DNA of 64,000 nucleotides from SSSZ01 sp016790965 (GTDB lineage Bacteria; Pseudomonadota; Gammaproteobacteria; Burkholderiales; Rhodocyclaceae), in assembly GCA_016790965.1 (NCBI GenBank), contig JAEUNZ010000016.1, positions 31,349 to 95,348 of the forward strand, in the 5' to 3' direction. The notes beneath the pieces are model-generated. The model was not told where the DNA came from. It worked only from the letters and a program-made list of their open reading frames with translations, and searched no databases. The position numbers were made by a program, and so were the translations under genes. Below, piece by piece: positions 33,569 to 42,646 of the stretch. Position 1 is the first letter of the stretch; every line of letters begins with the position of its first letter.

Positions 33569-36500
33569 TCAACCCAGCCAGCCGCCCTCGGTCTCCTTGG
33601 CGCGGCCGAGGGCGGCGAGCATGGCGAGGATTTCGGGGAGGCGTTTTTTCCACGGGCCCTTGCCGGTGAAGCGGGCGGCGAGGGTGGGTTCGTCTTGCGG
33701 GGTGGAGGTGAGGGCGTCGGCCACGGCGCGGACTTGTTCCGGCAAGGTGGGGGGCCAGGGGCGTTTTTCGGCTTTGGCGGCGGGGGGGAGTGACCCATCC
33801 CCACCCCGGCCCTCCCCTTGAAGGGGAGGGGGAGATACGCCTCCCCCTTCAAGGGGGAGGGTGGGAGCGGGATGGCTTGCCTTCGGGTTCTGGAAGTCGG
33901 GGCGGAGCCAGCGGATGTGGCCGGTGGCTTCTTCGGCGGCGCGCTCGGCATTGAGGGCGACCAGGCGCTCCAGCAGGGCGTCGGTGGCGGTGGGGGCGAG
34001 GTCTTGCCAGCCATAGGCTTCGAGGACGGCGGTGTCGAGTTCGTCGTGGAGCTGGCGCAGCACGGCGACGAGACCTTGCTCGTGGATGGTCTTGTCCTTG
34101 GCGGTCAGGGTTTCGCCGATGCGCAGTTTGGCCAGCACGTTGTACATCCCCGTCAGCGTCAGGTCGGGGTGGGCGGCCTGCTGGCGCTTGCGGTGGGTGT
34201 CGAGTTGCTCGGCGAGGGCGGCGATGCGGGCTTGCTGCTCGGGGCTGGCGGCGGGGAAGGGGAATTTTTCGAAGCAGGTGGTTTTGACGTAGGTGGGTCG
34301 GTCTTCGAGGGTGCTGCCGGTGGCAAGCGACCAAATGTTGTGAATCTTCGAGGAGAGCACGCCCAGTACGTAGGGATGGTCGTGGGTGATTGCGATGAGC
34401 TTGCTGTCGGGCAAGATTGAAGCATCCAGAAACTGGAATGTCAGATGTTTGGCGGTTTTGACGGTGGCTATGTAGCGGGACAAAGGTGGGAGCGCGTTGC
34501 GGAACTTCGAGCAGGGTTCGCCAAAAATCCACCAATTTTTCCGACGTGATTCACGCGGGTTGTGATCGCGTTCCGGTTTGACGCGTTCGAGTAGCCATTG
34601 GTAGGCCGCCGGATAGCAGCTGCGCACTTCGTCGGCGCTCAGGCCGTAGAGGTCGATGACCGAAACGCCGCGCGGCTTGTCGGTCAGGTCGCGGCCGTTG
34701 CGGTAGGGGCGGATGCGGTCGCAGGGTTGCAGGCGCTCGACTTCGTTGGGGGTGACGACGAAGCCGGCTCCGTGAGGTTCGATGCCGGGGTAAGACAGCA
34801 TTTCATTCGCCTGTAGCGCCTTGGCGCCGACGACATCGGCGCCGATACTCAGGTCGGCGTGGATGCGGCCGGTTTTCTCGGTGAGTTCGATGTGCACGGC
34901 GTCGGCTTCCGCGCCGCCTTCGCCAACGACGGTTTGCAGCGTTCCCGGGGCATCGCCGGGCTGGCCGACGGTCATCGCGATGCGCACGGCGGCGCCGCTG
35001 GCGGCGTCGACCCAGGGGTGGTCGGGGATGGCCCAGGCGAGGGCGAGCGGCGGCTGGGCGTTGAGGTGGTGTTCGAGGACGCGGCGGTTGAAGGTTTGCT
35101 TGAGGCTGTTGGTGGTGATGAAGCCGAAGCGCTGGACTTGGCCGCGACGCGTCAGGTCGGCGGCGTGGTGCCACCAGAACATGACGAAGTCGGCGGAATC
35201 CGGCACGGCCGGCCAGGCGGCGCGCAGGGCTTCGGTGTAGCCGTCGCCAAGGGCCTGGCGCATGGCGGCGGCGCCGATGAAGGGGGGGTTGCCGACGATG
35301 TAGTCGGCCTGCGGCCAGGTGGCGGGGCGTGGGTTGGTGTAGCGCTCCAGCGGGATTTGGGCGGCTTCGTCGGGCACGAGTTCGCCGGTGACGGGGTGGG
35401 GCTTGGTCGTGCGGCCGTCCCAGCGGGTGAGGGGCTTGCCGGCTTCGTCGGTGACGAAGGCGATGGCGTCGGCGCTGAGTACGGCGTCGCGGCATTCAAT
35501 GTTCTTGAAGTCGCGCAGGATAGGGCTGGGCGGCAGGCCGCTGCCCTGGGTGCGGAAGTGCCATTGCAGGTAGCCGATCCAGAGGACCATTTCGGCGATG
35601 GCGGCGGCGCGCGGGTTGATTTCGAGGCCGAGGAACTGGTGCGGGTCGACGGTCAGGCCTTCGACTTCGAGGCGTTGCTGGGTGTCGCCAAGCTGGGCGA
35701 GGGTGTCGAGGACTTCGCCTTCGAGCCGCTTCATGTGCTCCAGCGTGACGTAGAGAAAGTTCCCGGAGCCGCAGGCGGGGTCGAGGACGCGGGTGGTGCA
35801 CAGCTTGTGGTGCCAGGCGCGGACGAGGTCGGCGGCGTCTTTGAGCTTGCCTTCGTTGGCGAGCAGCAGGGCGGCGGCCTGGGTGTCGTGCCAGTTGGCG
35901 CGCAGCGGCTCGATGACGGTGGGCAGGACAAGGCGGTCGACGTAGGCGCGCGGCGTGTAGTGGGCGCCGAGGTCGTGGCGTTCGAGCGGGTTCAGCGCAC
36001 TTTCGAGCAGGGTGCCGAAGATGGCGGGTTCGACTTCGGCCCAGTCGGCTTTGGCGGCTTCGAGCAGCAGGTCGATCTGGTCGCGGTCGAGCGGCAGGAC
36101 TTCGGGCTGCTTGAACAGCTTGCCGTTGAAGCGCGGCAGCTGGGCGCGGATGGCGACGGAGAACTGGCCTTCGTCCATGGCTTTCCACAATTCGGCGACG
36201 AGGGGGACGAATTGTTGCGGGGCGCTATGCAGGGTCTTGAGCAGGCCGGTGAAGGCGCCTTCGTTGTCGACCTTGGGCAAGAGGCCGACGTCTTCGGCAA
36301 ACATCGAGAACAGGCAGCGCGAGAGGAAGGCGGCGACGCGTTCGGGGGCGTATTTTCCTTCGAGCGACTGGGCGACGCGGGCCAGGCGGACGGCGATTTC
36401 GCGGGTGGCGCGGGCGGTGCGGCGGGCCGGGTCGAGGCTGTGCGGGTCTTGCCAGACGGCTTGGAGGCGGGCGCGGATTTCCGGGCGGGCGAGGTCGTCG

Positions 36501-36967
36501 AGCCGGATGCGGTGGCTACGCGGGTCGGGGAAGGGGGTGTAGCTGCCGCCGGTGCAGGTGAATTCGGCGTAGAGCTCGATGACGCGGGGAATGTCGACGA
36601 CGAGCAGGAAGGGCGGTCGGCCTTCTTCGGCGGGCAGCGCCCGGGCGTAACTTTCGGCCTGGCCCCGGGCGCGGAGCAGGGCATCGTCGAAGCCCTTGCT
36701 GGCGGCGTCGGCCCTGAGTTTCTTGGCCTCCAGGACAAAGGCGCTGCGCCGGTAGCAATCGATGCGCCCGGCGGAGGCGGAGCCGTCGCCGTGGCGGAAG
36801 GTGACGCGGCGCTCGAAGACGTAGGCGTTGTCGCGCGTATCCTCGCGGGCCGGCTGAGGGGCTTCGACACCCAGCAGGGCGCAGAGGTCGACGACGAAAA
36901 GCTGGTAATTGGCAAGTTCGGAGCCGTCGGCCCGGTGCCAGTGAGCGATGAAGTCTGCGGGGGTCAT
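33569..36967 (-). CDS. Type II restriction-methylase fusion (MmeI/type IIL-like DNA methyltransferase)
   Basis: 1132 residues. The N-terminal part carries a PD-(D/E)xK-like nuclease pattern: Asp70, Glu80 and Lys82 in RIDCYRRSAFVLEAKK. The central N6-adenine methylase has motif I DPACGSGNF (396-404) and motif IV NPPF (560-563). Beyond about 720 lies a target-recognition region. One polypeptide would thus both cut and modify, with the TRD setting specificity. Residues ~1034-1058 are an in-frame repeat insertion. It stands divergent from dnaE2 without a separate endonuclease or specificity gene. TACAAT (36982-36977) is a possible -10. Confidence 0.85.
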   Translation of the reverse strand: MTPADFIAHWHRADGSELANYQLFVVDLCALLGVEAPQPAREDTRDNAYVFERRVTFRHGDGSASAGRIDCYRRSAFVLEAKKLRADAASKGFDDALLRARGQAESYARALPAEEGRPPFLLVVDIPRVIELYAEFTCTGGSYTPFPDPRSHRIRLDDLARPEIRARLQAVWQDPHSLDPARRTARATREIAVRLARVAQSLEGKYAPERVAAFLSRCLFSMFAEDVGLLPKVDNEGAFTGLLKTLHSAPQQFVPLVAELWKAMDEGQFSVAIRAQLPRFNGKLFKQPEVLPLDRDQIDLLLEAAKADWAEVEPAIFGTLLESALNPLERHDLGAHYTPRAYVDRLVLPTVIEPLRANWHDTQAAALLLANEGKLKDAADLVRAWHHKLCTTRVLDPACGSGNFLYVTLEHMKRLEGEVLDTLAQLGDTQQRLEVEGLTVDPHQFLGLEINPRAAAIAEMVLWIGYLQWHFRTQGSGLPPSPILRDFKNIECRDAVLSADAIAFVTDEAGKPLTRWDGRTTKPHPVTGELVPDEAAQIPLERYTNPRPATWPQADYIVGNPPFIGAAAMRQALGDGYTEALRAAWPAVPDSADFVMFWWHHAADLTRRGQVQRFGFITTNSLKQTFNRRVLEHHLNAQPPLALAWAIPDHPWVDAASGAAVRIAMTVGQPGDAPGTLQTVVGEGGAEADAVHIELTEKTGRIHADLSIGADVVGAKALQANEMLSYPGIEPHGAGFVVTPNEVERLQPCDRIRPYRNGRDLTDKPRGVSVIDLYGLSADEVRSCYPAAYQWLLERVKPERDHNPRESRRKNWWIFGEPCSKFRNALPPLSRYIATVKTAKHLTFQFLDASILPDSKLIAITHDHPYVLGVLSSKIHNIWSLATGSTLEDRPTYVKTTCFEKFPFPAASPEQQARIAALAEQLDTHRKRQQAAHPDLTLTGMYNVLAKLRIGETLTAKDKTIHEQGLVAVLRQLHDELDTAVLEAYGWQDLAPTATDALLERLVALNAERAAEEATGHIRWLRPDFQNPKASHPAPTLPLEGGGVSPPPLQGEGRGGDGSLPPAAKAEKRPWPPTLPEQVRAVADALTSTPQDEPTLAARFTGKGPWKKRLPEILAMLAALGRAKETEGGWLG
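33795..33868 (-). repeat. Palindromic intergenic-type repeat inserted in the methylase frame
   Basis: The plus strand reads CCCTCCCCTTGAAGGGGAGG and then a near-inverted CCTCCCCCTTCAAGGGGGAG. This REP/MITE-like palindrome is usually found between genes. Here it is translated without a stop or frameshift into a Pro/Gly-rich linker (TLPLEGGGVSPP, PLQGEGRGGDG). Confidence 0.75.
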
Positions 36968-37029
36968 GATGGCGGGATTGTAGCGCGGGTGTGGCTTGGC
37001 ACGGGAAGAGGGCGCGGGAGGGTTTTCTC

Positions 37030-37073
37030 TTGCCGCAGCGAGGTTTCCTGGCTATAACTGTACGTATGAACAG
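37030..37073 (+). promoter_or_regulatory. dnaE2 promoter with its own LexA (SOS) box
   Basis: TTGCCG (37030-37035), a 17-nt spacer and TATAAC (37053-37058) form a good promoter. CTGTACGTATGAACAG (37058-37073) fits CTGT-N8-ACAG and covers the start of transcription. It lies 33 nt before the dnaE2 ATG, so dnaE2 can respond to LexA without read-through from imuB. Confidence 0.88.
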
Positions 37074-37106
37074 TTATCGGCGCCTGGCCGCCGGGGACGA
37101 GGGTCC

Positions 37107-40100
37107 ATGTCGCTGCCTGCCTACGCTGAACTGCACTGCCTTTCCAACTTTACTTTCCTGCGCGGGGCCTCGCATCCGGAGGAGCTGGTGGCGCGGGCGG
37201 CGGAGCAGGGCTACGGTGCCCTGGTGCTGAGCGACGAGTGTTCCCTGGCTGGGGTGGTGCGTGGCCATCTGGCGGCCAAGGCGGCGGGGCTGAAATTCAT
37301 CGTCGGTAGCGAGTTCGTCCTCGCCGACGGCTTGAAGCTGGTGCTGCTGGCCTGCAACCGGGCGGGCTACGGCAACCTCTCGGCCCTCATCACCCTGGGC
37401 CGGCGGCGGGCGGGGAAGGGCAGTTACCACCTTGTTCGGGGCGACCTGGAAAGTCTCGCCCCCAGCGGCGCCGTGCCCGACTGCCTAGCCCTCTGGGTGC
37501 CGCCGGCGGCACCGGCGGTGGAGGAGGGGCGCTGGCTGGCGGAGCGCTTTCCCGGTCGGGCCTGGATTGCCGTCGAACTCCACGCCGGGCCGGACGATGG
37601 GGGGAGGCTGAATTTGTTGCAGGCCCTGGGCGAGGCCACCGGCCTGCCTCTGGTGGCGGCAGGGGACGTGCACATGCACGATCGCGCCCGGCGGCCGGTG
37701 CAGGATGTGCTGACGGCGCTGCGCCTGAAGACCACGGTGTTCGAGGCGGGCTACGCCCTCTTTCCCAACGGCGAACGGCATCTGCGCACGCGGCTGCGGC
37801 TTTCCCGCCTCTATCCGCCGGAGCTGCTGGCCGAGACCCTGGTCGTTGCCGGGCGCTGCGCTTTTTCCCTGGAGGAGTTGCGCTACGAGTACCCGGAGGA
37901 AATCGTCCCCGCCGGGGAGACGCCGGCCTCCTGGTTGCGGGCCGAAACCGAGCGGGGGCTGGCGCGGCGTTACCCGGCCGGGGTGCCGGCGGCGGTGGGC
38001 GAGCGGATCGAACATGAACTGGCCCTCATCGCCGAGATGGCCTACGAAGCCTATTTTCTCACCGTGTACGACATCGTCCGCTTTGCCCGTAGCCGGGGCA
38101 TTCTGTGCCAGGGACGGGGGTCGGCGGCCAATTCGGCGGTGTGCTATGCCCTGGGCGTCACCGAGGTGGACCCGGCCCGCTCGCAACTGCTTTTCGAGCG
38201 TTTCATCTCCCGGGAACGTGGGGAGCCGCCGGATATCGACGTGGATTTCGAGCACGAGCGGCGGGAGGAGGTGATCCAGTACATCTACGGCAAGTACGGC
38301 CGGGAGCGGGCGGCCCTGGCGGCGGCGCTCATCACCTACCGCAGCAAGGGCGCCCTGCGGGACGCCGGCCGCGCCCTGGGCTTCGGCATCGCCCAGATCG
38401 ACGCTCTGACCGCCTCCCTGGCCTGGTGGGACAAGCGGGAGCAACTGCCGGAGCGCTTCGCCGAGCAGGGCCTGGATCCCCAGTCGCCCCGGGTGGCCAA
38501 GTGGCTGGAGATCGCTGCGGCCCTGCGCGGCTTTCCTCGCCACCTGACCCAGCACGTGGGCGGCTTCGTCATTTCCCGCGGGCCCCTCTCCCGCTTGGTG
38601 CCGGTGGAAAATGCAGCCATGGCGGAGCGCAGCGTCATCCAGTGGGACAAGGATGACCTGGATGCCCTGGGCCTCATGAAGGTGGATATCCTGGCCCTGG
38701 GCATGCTCTCCGCCCTGCGCCGCACCCTGGCCCTGGTGGCCGGGCGGCGGGGGCGGCCCTTCGGCCTGGCCGACATCCCGGCGGAAGACCCGGCGGTCTA
38801 TGCCATGCTGGGCAAGGCCGACAGCATGGGCGTCTTCCAGGTGGAATCCCGAGCCCAGATGGCCATGCTGCCGCGCCTGAAGCCACGCAATTTCTACGAT
38901 CTGGTGATCGAGGTCTCCCTGGTGCGGCCCGGCCCCATCCAGGGCGGCATGGTGCATCCCTACCTCAAGCGGCGCAACGGGGAGGAAGCGGTGGACGCGG
39001 TGTCGCCGGCGGTGGATGCGGTGCTGGAGCGTACCCTGGGTGTGCCAATCTTCCAGGAGCAGGTCATGCAACTGGCCGTGGTGGCGGCCAACTTCACCCC
39101 CGGCGAGGCCGACCGCCTGCGCCGCGCCATGGCCGCCTGGAAGCGCAAGGGCGGGCTGGAGCCCTTCGAAGAGAAACTCCTGGCCGGCATGGCCGCCAAC
39201 GGCCTCCCCGAGCGCTTCGCCCGGCGCATCATCGCCCAGATCCAGGGCTTCGGCGAATACGGCTTTCCCGAATCCCATGCGGCGAGCTTTGCGCTGCTGG
39301 TCTATGCCTCGGCCTGGCTCAAGCGCCATGAGCCGGCGGCCTTCCTGTGCGGGCTCCTCAACAGCCAGCCCATGGGCTTTTATTCCCCCTCGCAACTGGT
39401 GCAGGACGCCCGCCGCCACCGGGTGGCCGTGGGGCCGGTGGACGTGGCGGCCAGCGGCTGGGATAGCACCCTGGAGGCCGACGGCGGGGTGCGCCTGGGG
39501 CTCTGTGAGATCGTCGGTTTCGCCCGGGCGGCGGCGGAGCGCATCGTCGCCGCCCGGGCGGCGCGCCCCTTTGCCGACGTGGGCGACCTCGCCGTTCGGG
39601 CGGGCCTCTCCCGCCGCGATCTCGATCTCCTGGCCGCCGCCGATGCCCTCTCCAGCCTCGCCGGCCACCGCCGCCAGGCGGCCTGGGCGGCCACCGCTGC
39701 CGTGGCGCAGGGTGACCTCTTCGACGGCGTGCCGCTCTTGGCCGAGCCGGCGGCGGACCTGCCGGCGCCCAACGAAGGCGAGAACCTGGTAGCCGACTAT
39801 CGCAGCCTGGGCCTGACGCTCCGCCGCCATCCCCTGGCCCTGCTGCGCGCCCATCTGGCCGAGCGCCGCTTCCTCAGCGCCGGCCAGCTCCAGGCCGGCC
39901 CCGACCGCCTGCTGGCCCGGGCCGCCGGCATCGTCACCGGCCGCCAACGCCCGGGTACGGCGAGCGGCATCGTCTTCGTCACCCTGGAGGACGAAACCGG
40001 CTACACCAATGTGGTGGTGCGCCCGGAACTGGCGGAAAGACAGCGCCGCGAACTCCTCGGCGCCCGCCTGCTGGGGGTCTACGGCCAACTGGAAGCGAAA

Positions 40101-40190
40101 TCCGGCGTCGTGCACCTGCTGGCCAAGCGGCTGGTGGACCTCAGTTCCTGGTTGGGGCGGCTGCCGACGACCAGCCGGGATTTTCATTGA
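37107..40190 (+). CDS. dnaE2: Error-prone DNA polymerase DnaE2 (ImuC)
   Basis: A 1027-residue C-family polymerase alpha subunit of the SOS mutasome. The N-terminal PHP domain starts AELHCLSNFTFLRGASHPEE. The palm carries the catalytic acidic residues around EPPDIDVDFEHERREEVIQY and later VDILALGML; a C-terminal OB domain (GIVFVTLEDETGYTNVVV) follows. ATG 37107 is preferred because the PHP motif starts right after it. It normally follows imuB directly; here a 7.3-kb island separates them. Confidence 0.95.
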   Translation: MSLPAYAELHCLSNFTFLRGASHPEELVARAAEQGYGALVLSDECSLAGVVRGHLAAKAAGLKFIVGSEFVLADGLKLVLLACNRAGYGNLSALITLGRRRAGKGSYHLVRGDLESLAPSGAVPDCLALWVPPAAPAVEEGRWLAERFPGRAWIAVELHAGPDDGGRLNLLQALGEATGLPLVAAGDVHMHDRARRPVQDVLTALRLKTTVFEAGYALFPNGERHLRTRLRLSRLYPPELLAETLVVAGRCAFSLEELRYEYPEEIVPAGETPASWLRAETERGLARRYPAGVPAAVGERIEHELALIAEMAYEAYFLTVYDIVRFARSRGILCQGRGSAANSAVCYALGVTEVDPARSQLLFERFISRERGEPPDIDVDFEHERREEVIQYIYGKYGRERAALAAALITYRSKGALRDAGRALGFGIAQIDALTASLAWWDKREQLPERFAEQGLDPQSPRVAKWLEIAAALRGFPRHLTQHVGGFVISRGPLSRLVPVENAAMAERSVIQWDKDDLDALGLMKVDILALGMLSALRRTLALVAGRRGRPFGLADIPAEDPAVYAMLGKADSMGVFQVESRAQMAMLPRLKPRNFYDLVIEVSLVRPGPIQGGMVHPYLKRRNGEEAVDAVSPAVDAVLERTLGVPIFQEQVMQLAVVAANFTPGEADRLRRAMAAWKRKGGLEPFEEKLLAGMAANGLPERFARRIIAQIQGFGEYGFPESHAASFALLVYASAWLKRHEPAAFLCGLLNSQPMGFYSPSQLVQDARRHRVAVGPVDVAASGWDSTLEADGGVRLGLCEIVGFARAAAERIVAARAARPFADVGDLAVRAGLSRRDLDLLAAADALSSLAGHRRQAAWAATAAVAQGDLFDGVPLLAEPAADLPAPNEGENLVADYRSLGLTLRRHPLALLRAHLAERRFLSAGQLQAGPDRLLARAAGIVTGRQRPGTASGIVFVTLEDETGYTNVVVRPELAERQRRELLGARLLGVYGQLEAKSGVVHLLAKRLVDLSSWLGRLPTTSRDFH

Positions 40191-40280
40191 CCCCCTGCGT
40201 GGCCGGTGAAGGGTTTGGAGGCGGGCGAGTGGGCTGTTAAGCTGGACCGGAGCGAGGGATCTCAGGGTGGGGAGGGACGA

Positions 40281-42047
40281 GTGACGCGGATTCCGCAATG
40301 GATTGCCAGCAGGGTCTGGTGGTTGGGCCTTCTGGCCCTGTGGGCGGGGGCCGTGGGTCTCTCCCTGCAGGCGCACCTGGCCGATACCCGGGAGCATTCC
40401 TTGGATCTTGCCCTGGAAAGCGCGCGCAACATGTTCCGCATGGTGGTCCTGGTGCGCTCCTGGAACGCCGCTCACGGTGGGGTCTATGTGCCGGTGACCG
40501 CAGAGACCCGTCCCAATCCCTACCTGGAGCATCCCCGCCGGGACGTGAGCACCGCGGACGGCCAGGCCCTCACCCTCGTGAACCCGGCCTTCATGACCCG
40601 CCAACTGGGCGAGCTGGCCGAGAAGCAGGGGGGCGTGGTCTTCCACATCACCAGCCGCAAGCCCATTCGCCCCGCCAATCGGCCGGACCCCTGGGAAGAC
40701 GCCGCCCTGCTGCGTTTCGAGACGGGCGTGCAGGAAACCTGGGCGGTGGTCGGCGCTCCAGGGGAGCCGCGGCTGCTGCGCTACATGGCCCCTCTGCGGG
40801 TGACTTCCGCCTGCCTGCCCTGCCACGAGAAACAGGGTTACCGCGAAGGGGATATCCGCGGTGGCATCAGCGTTTCCCAGCCCTATGCGAAGATCGAGAC
40901 GGCTGCTGCCCAGATGGCGCGGCAGGATTGGCTGACCCACGGCCTCATCTTTCTCCTGGTGGCGGCGGCGGGTTTTGGCCTGCTTGAAGTCCTGCGCCGC
41001 CGCTGGCTCCATCTCGACCACAGCATCGACGCTCTTGAGACCGCCCGCGGCGAATTGCTCGACGCCAATCGTTCCCTGGCCGTGGCCCGCGACGGGGCTG
41101 AGGCGGCCAGCCGGGCCAAGACGACCTTTCTCGCCAACATGGGGCACGAGTTGCGTACGCCCATGAACGCCATCACCGGCTTCGCCTACCTCCTCAAGCG
41201 GGAACTGGCCGACGAACGACAACAGGAGATGGTGCGGCACATCACCGGGGCGGCGGGGAATCTTCTCGGCTTGCTGGACCGCATCCTGGATCTTGCCGCC
41301 CTGGAGGCGGGCAGCCTGGTTCCGGAGAATGTGCCGTTCTCGCCGCGGCAACTGGTGGAGAACGAGGCGGCGCGGGTGCGCTCGGAACTGTCCGCCGCCG
41401 GCCGTGCGGACGCCTGTATCGTCGAGCTTGGGGAGGGCGTCCCCGACGAAGCCCTGGGCGACCCCCGCCGCCTGGGCGAAATCCTGCGCCATTTCGGCAG
41501 CAATGCGGTGAAATTTTCCAGCCGGGGCGACGTGGTGTTGCGACTGGGGGTGCTTGGAGAGGCGGGGGCCGCTGCGCTGCGCTTCGCGGTGGAGGATCGG
41601 GGGATCGGCATCGCCGCGGAAGATCTGCCGGGGCTTTTCCAGCCCTTCCATCAGGTCGAGGGCCAGAGTACGCGGCGTTTCGGCGGGACCGGCGTCGGCC
41701 TGGGACTGTGCCGCCGGCTGGCCCATCTGCTCGGGGGCGAAGTGGGCGTGGAGAGCGAACCCGGCGAGGGAAGCCGTTTCTGGCTACGGGTGCCCCTGGT
41801 GGAGGGGCGGGCCGCCGCGGAGCGGGGAGCGGCCGAAGCCTCAGATGAGTTTCTGCTCGGTCTGGAGGCTCTTCTGGCGGAGGACGATCCCGGCGCCGTG
41901 CGCTACTGGCGCACCCACGAGGCGGCGCTGCGGCTCAGCCTGGGCCCCAGCGCCGATGCCGTGGCCGAGGCCGTGCTGGCCTGCGATTTTGTTCTGGCAG
42001 GCGCCCGGTTGGGGGCGTTTCGAGAAGGCATTCAAGCGGCCAACTGA
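40281..42047 (+). CDS. Histidine kinase with periplasmic DUF3365 (haem-type) sensor
   Basis: 588 residues. An N-terminal membrane helix, a periplasmic DUF3365/Tll0287-like domain (about 40-215) with a CLPCHEK haem-binding CxxCH, a second helix (LIFLLVAAAGFGLLEVL), a coiled linker, HisKA (FLANMGHELRTPMNAITG) and HATPase (VEDRGIGIAAEDLPGLF, FGGTGVGLGLCRRL). A ~70-residue extension follows. It may sense redox state, oxygen or NO through c-type haem. No response regulator is adjacent, so the partner is unknown. GTG 40281 is chosen for GGGAGGGACGA before it; the frame opens earlier. Confidence 0.87.
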   Translation: MTRIPQWIASRVWWLGLLALWAGAVGLSLQAHLADTREHSLDLALESARNMFRMVVLVRSWNAAHGGVYVPVTAETRPNPYLEHPRRDVSTADGQALTLVNPAFMTRQLGELAEKQGGVVFHITSRKPIRPANRPDPWEDAALLRFETGVQETWAVVGAPGEPRLLRYMAPLRVTSACLPCHEKQGYREGDIRGGISVSQPYAKIETAAAQMARQDWLTHGLIFLLVAAAGFGLLEVLRRRWLHLDHSIDALETARGELLDANRSLAVARDGAEAASRAKTTFLANMGHELRTPMNAITGFAYLLKRELADERQQEMVRHITGAAGNLLGLLDRILDLAALEAGSLVPENVPFSPRQLVENEAARVRSELSAAGRADACIVELGEGVPDEALGDPRRLGEILRHFGSNAVKFSSRGDVVLRLGVLGEAGAAALRFAVEDRGIGIAAEDLPGLFQPFHQVEGQSTRRFGGTGVGLGLCRRLAHLLGGEVGVESEPGEGSRFWLRVPLVEGRAAAERGAAEASDEFLLGLEALLAEDDPGAVRYWRTHEAALRLSLGPSADAVAEAVLACDFVLAGARLGAFREGIQAAN

Positions 42048-42058
42048 GGTTTTCGGGT

Positions 42059-42571
42059 TCAATCCGGTGAGGCAGGGAGCACGCCATAGATGAGGATGTG
42101 GCGCTGCAAGGCTTCGTCGTAGCCGACCGGGACGATGGCCAGGGGCCGGTCCTCCGGCAGCGCACCCTGGCGCACGGTCCAATCCCGGGCCGCACCATGG
42201 GCCTCGGCGAAGCTGGCGAAGCGTGCGTCGAGCCGCGGATCCCGCACCGGCAGGAAGTCGCCGCTGCGGCGGTCAAGCAGGAGGTCGGTGTCCAGGCGCT
42301 GCACTCCGTAGCCGACGCCGGCGCGGGGCAGGGGGAGGTCTTCCAGGCGAAAGGGGTGGCCGAAGGCGTCCTCGCCATGGATCAGCGGGGGGTCGCCGCC
42401 CTGGCCCCTCAAGCTGTAGAGCAGGGCGGCGCGAACGGCCTGACGGGCCTTTTCTCCGCGCGGACCGCCGAGTTCGGCGACGAGCGGCAGGAGCTCCTGC
42501 AGGGCCTGGTCGGCGGCTGCATCGAGGGCCGCAGAGACGGCGCAATCGTCGATGAACAGGGGAGGTTTCAT
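42059..42571 (-). CDS. Cytoplasmic protein of unknown function
   Basis: 170 residues, acidic, without signal peptide or membrane helices, family not recognised. The N-terminus is helical (ALDAAADQALQELLPLVAEL) and the C-terminal part looks like alternating strands (RPLAIVPVGYDEALQRHILI). It converges with the kinase gene (11 bp apart) and is divergent from the DUF47-pit pair. There is no clear functional tie to either. Confidence 0.6.
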   Translation of the reverse strand: MKPPLFIDDCAVSAALDAAADQALQELLPLVAELGGPRGEKARQAVRAALLYSLRGQGGDPPLIHGEDAFGHPFRLEDLPLPRAGVGYGVQRLDTDLLLDRRSGDFLPVRDPRLDARFASFAEAHGAARDWTVRQGALPEDRPLAIVPVGYDEALQRHILIYGVLPASPD

Positions 42572-42646
42572 GCCTGCATTTAAGCACGGGACGGCGTGCC
42601 CCCCATGCTAGAATGCGCGCCGTCACAAAATCGAAACAGGACTGTC

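Noticed and set aside
37485..41726. A 1413-codon open frame on the minus strand across dnaE2 and the histidine kinase
   Set aside because: Low-complexity His/Gly/Gln-rich product with no recognisable fold, exactly antisense to two well-supported genes.
42035..42062. Sequence after the histidine kinase (CCAACTGAGGTTTTCGGGTT) resembling the right end of the 15.5-kb MITE-like element, again at a stop codon
   Set aside because: Only one short, imperfect end is present with no partner arm; it could be a relic but is too weak to call.
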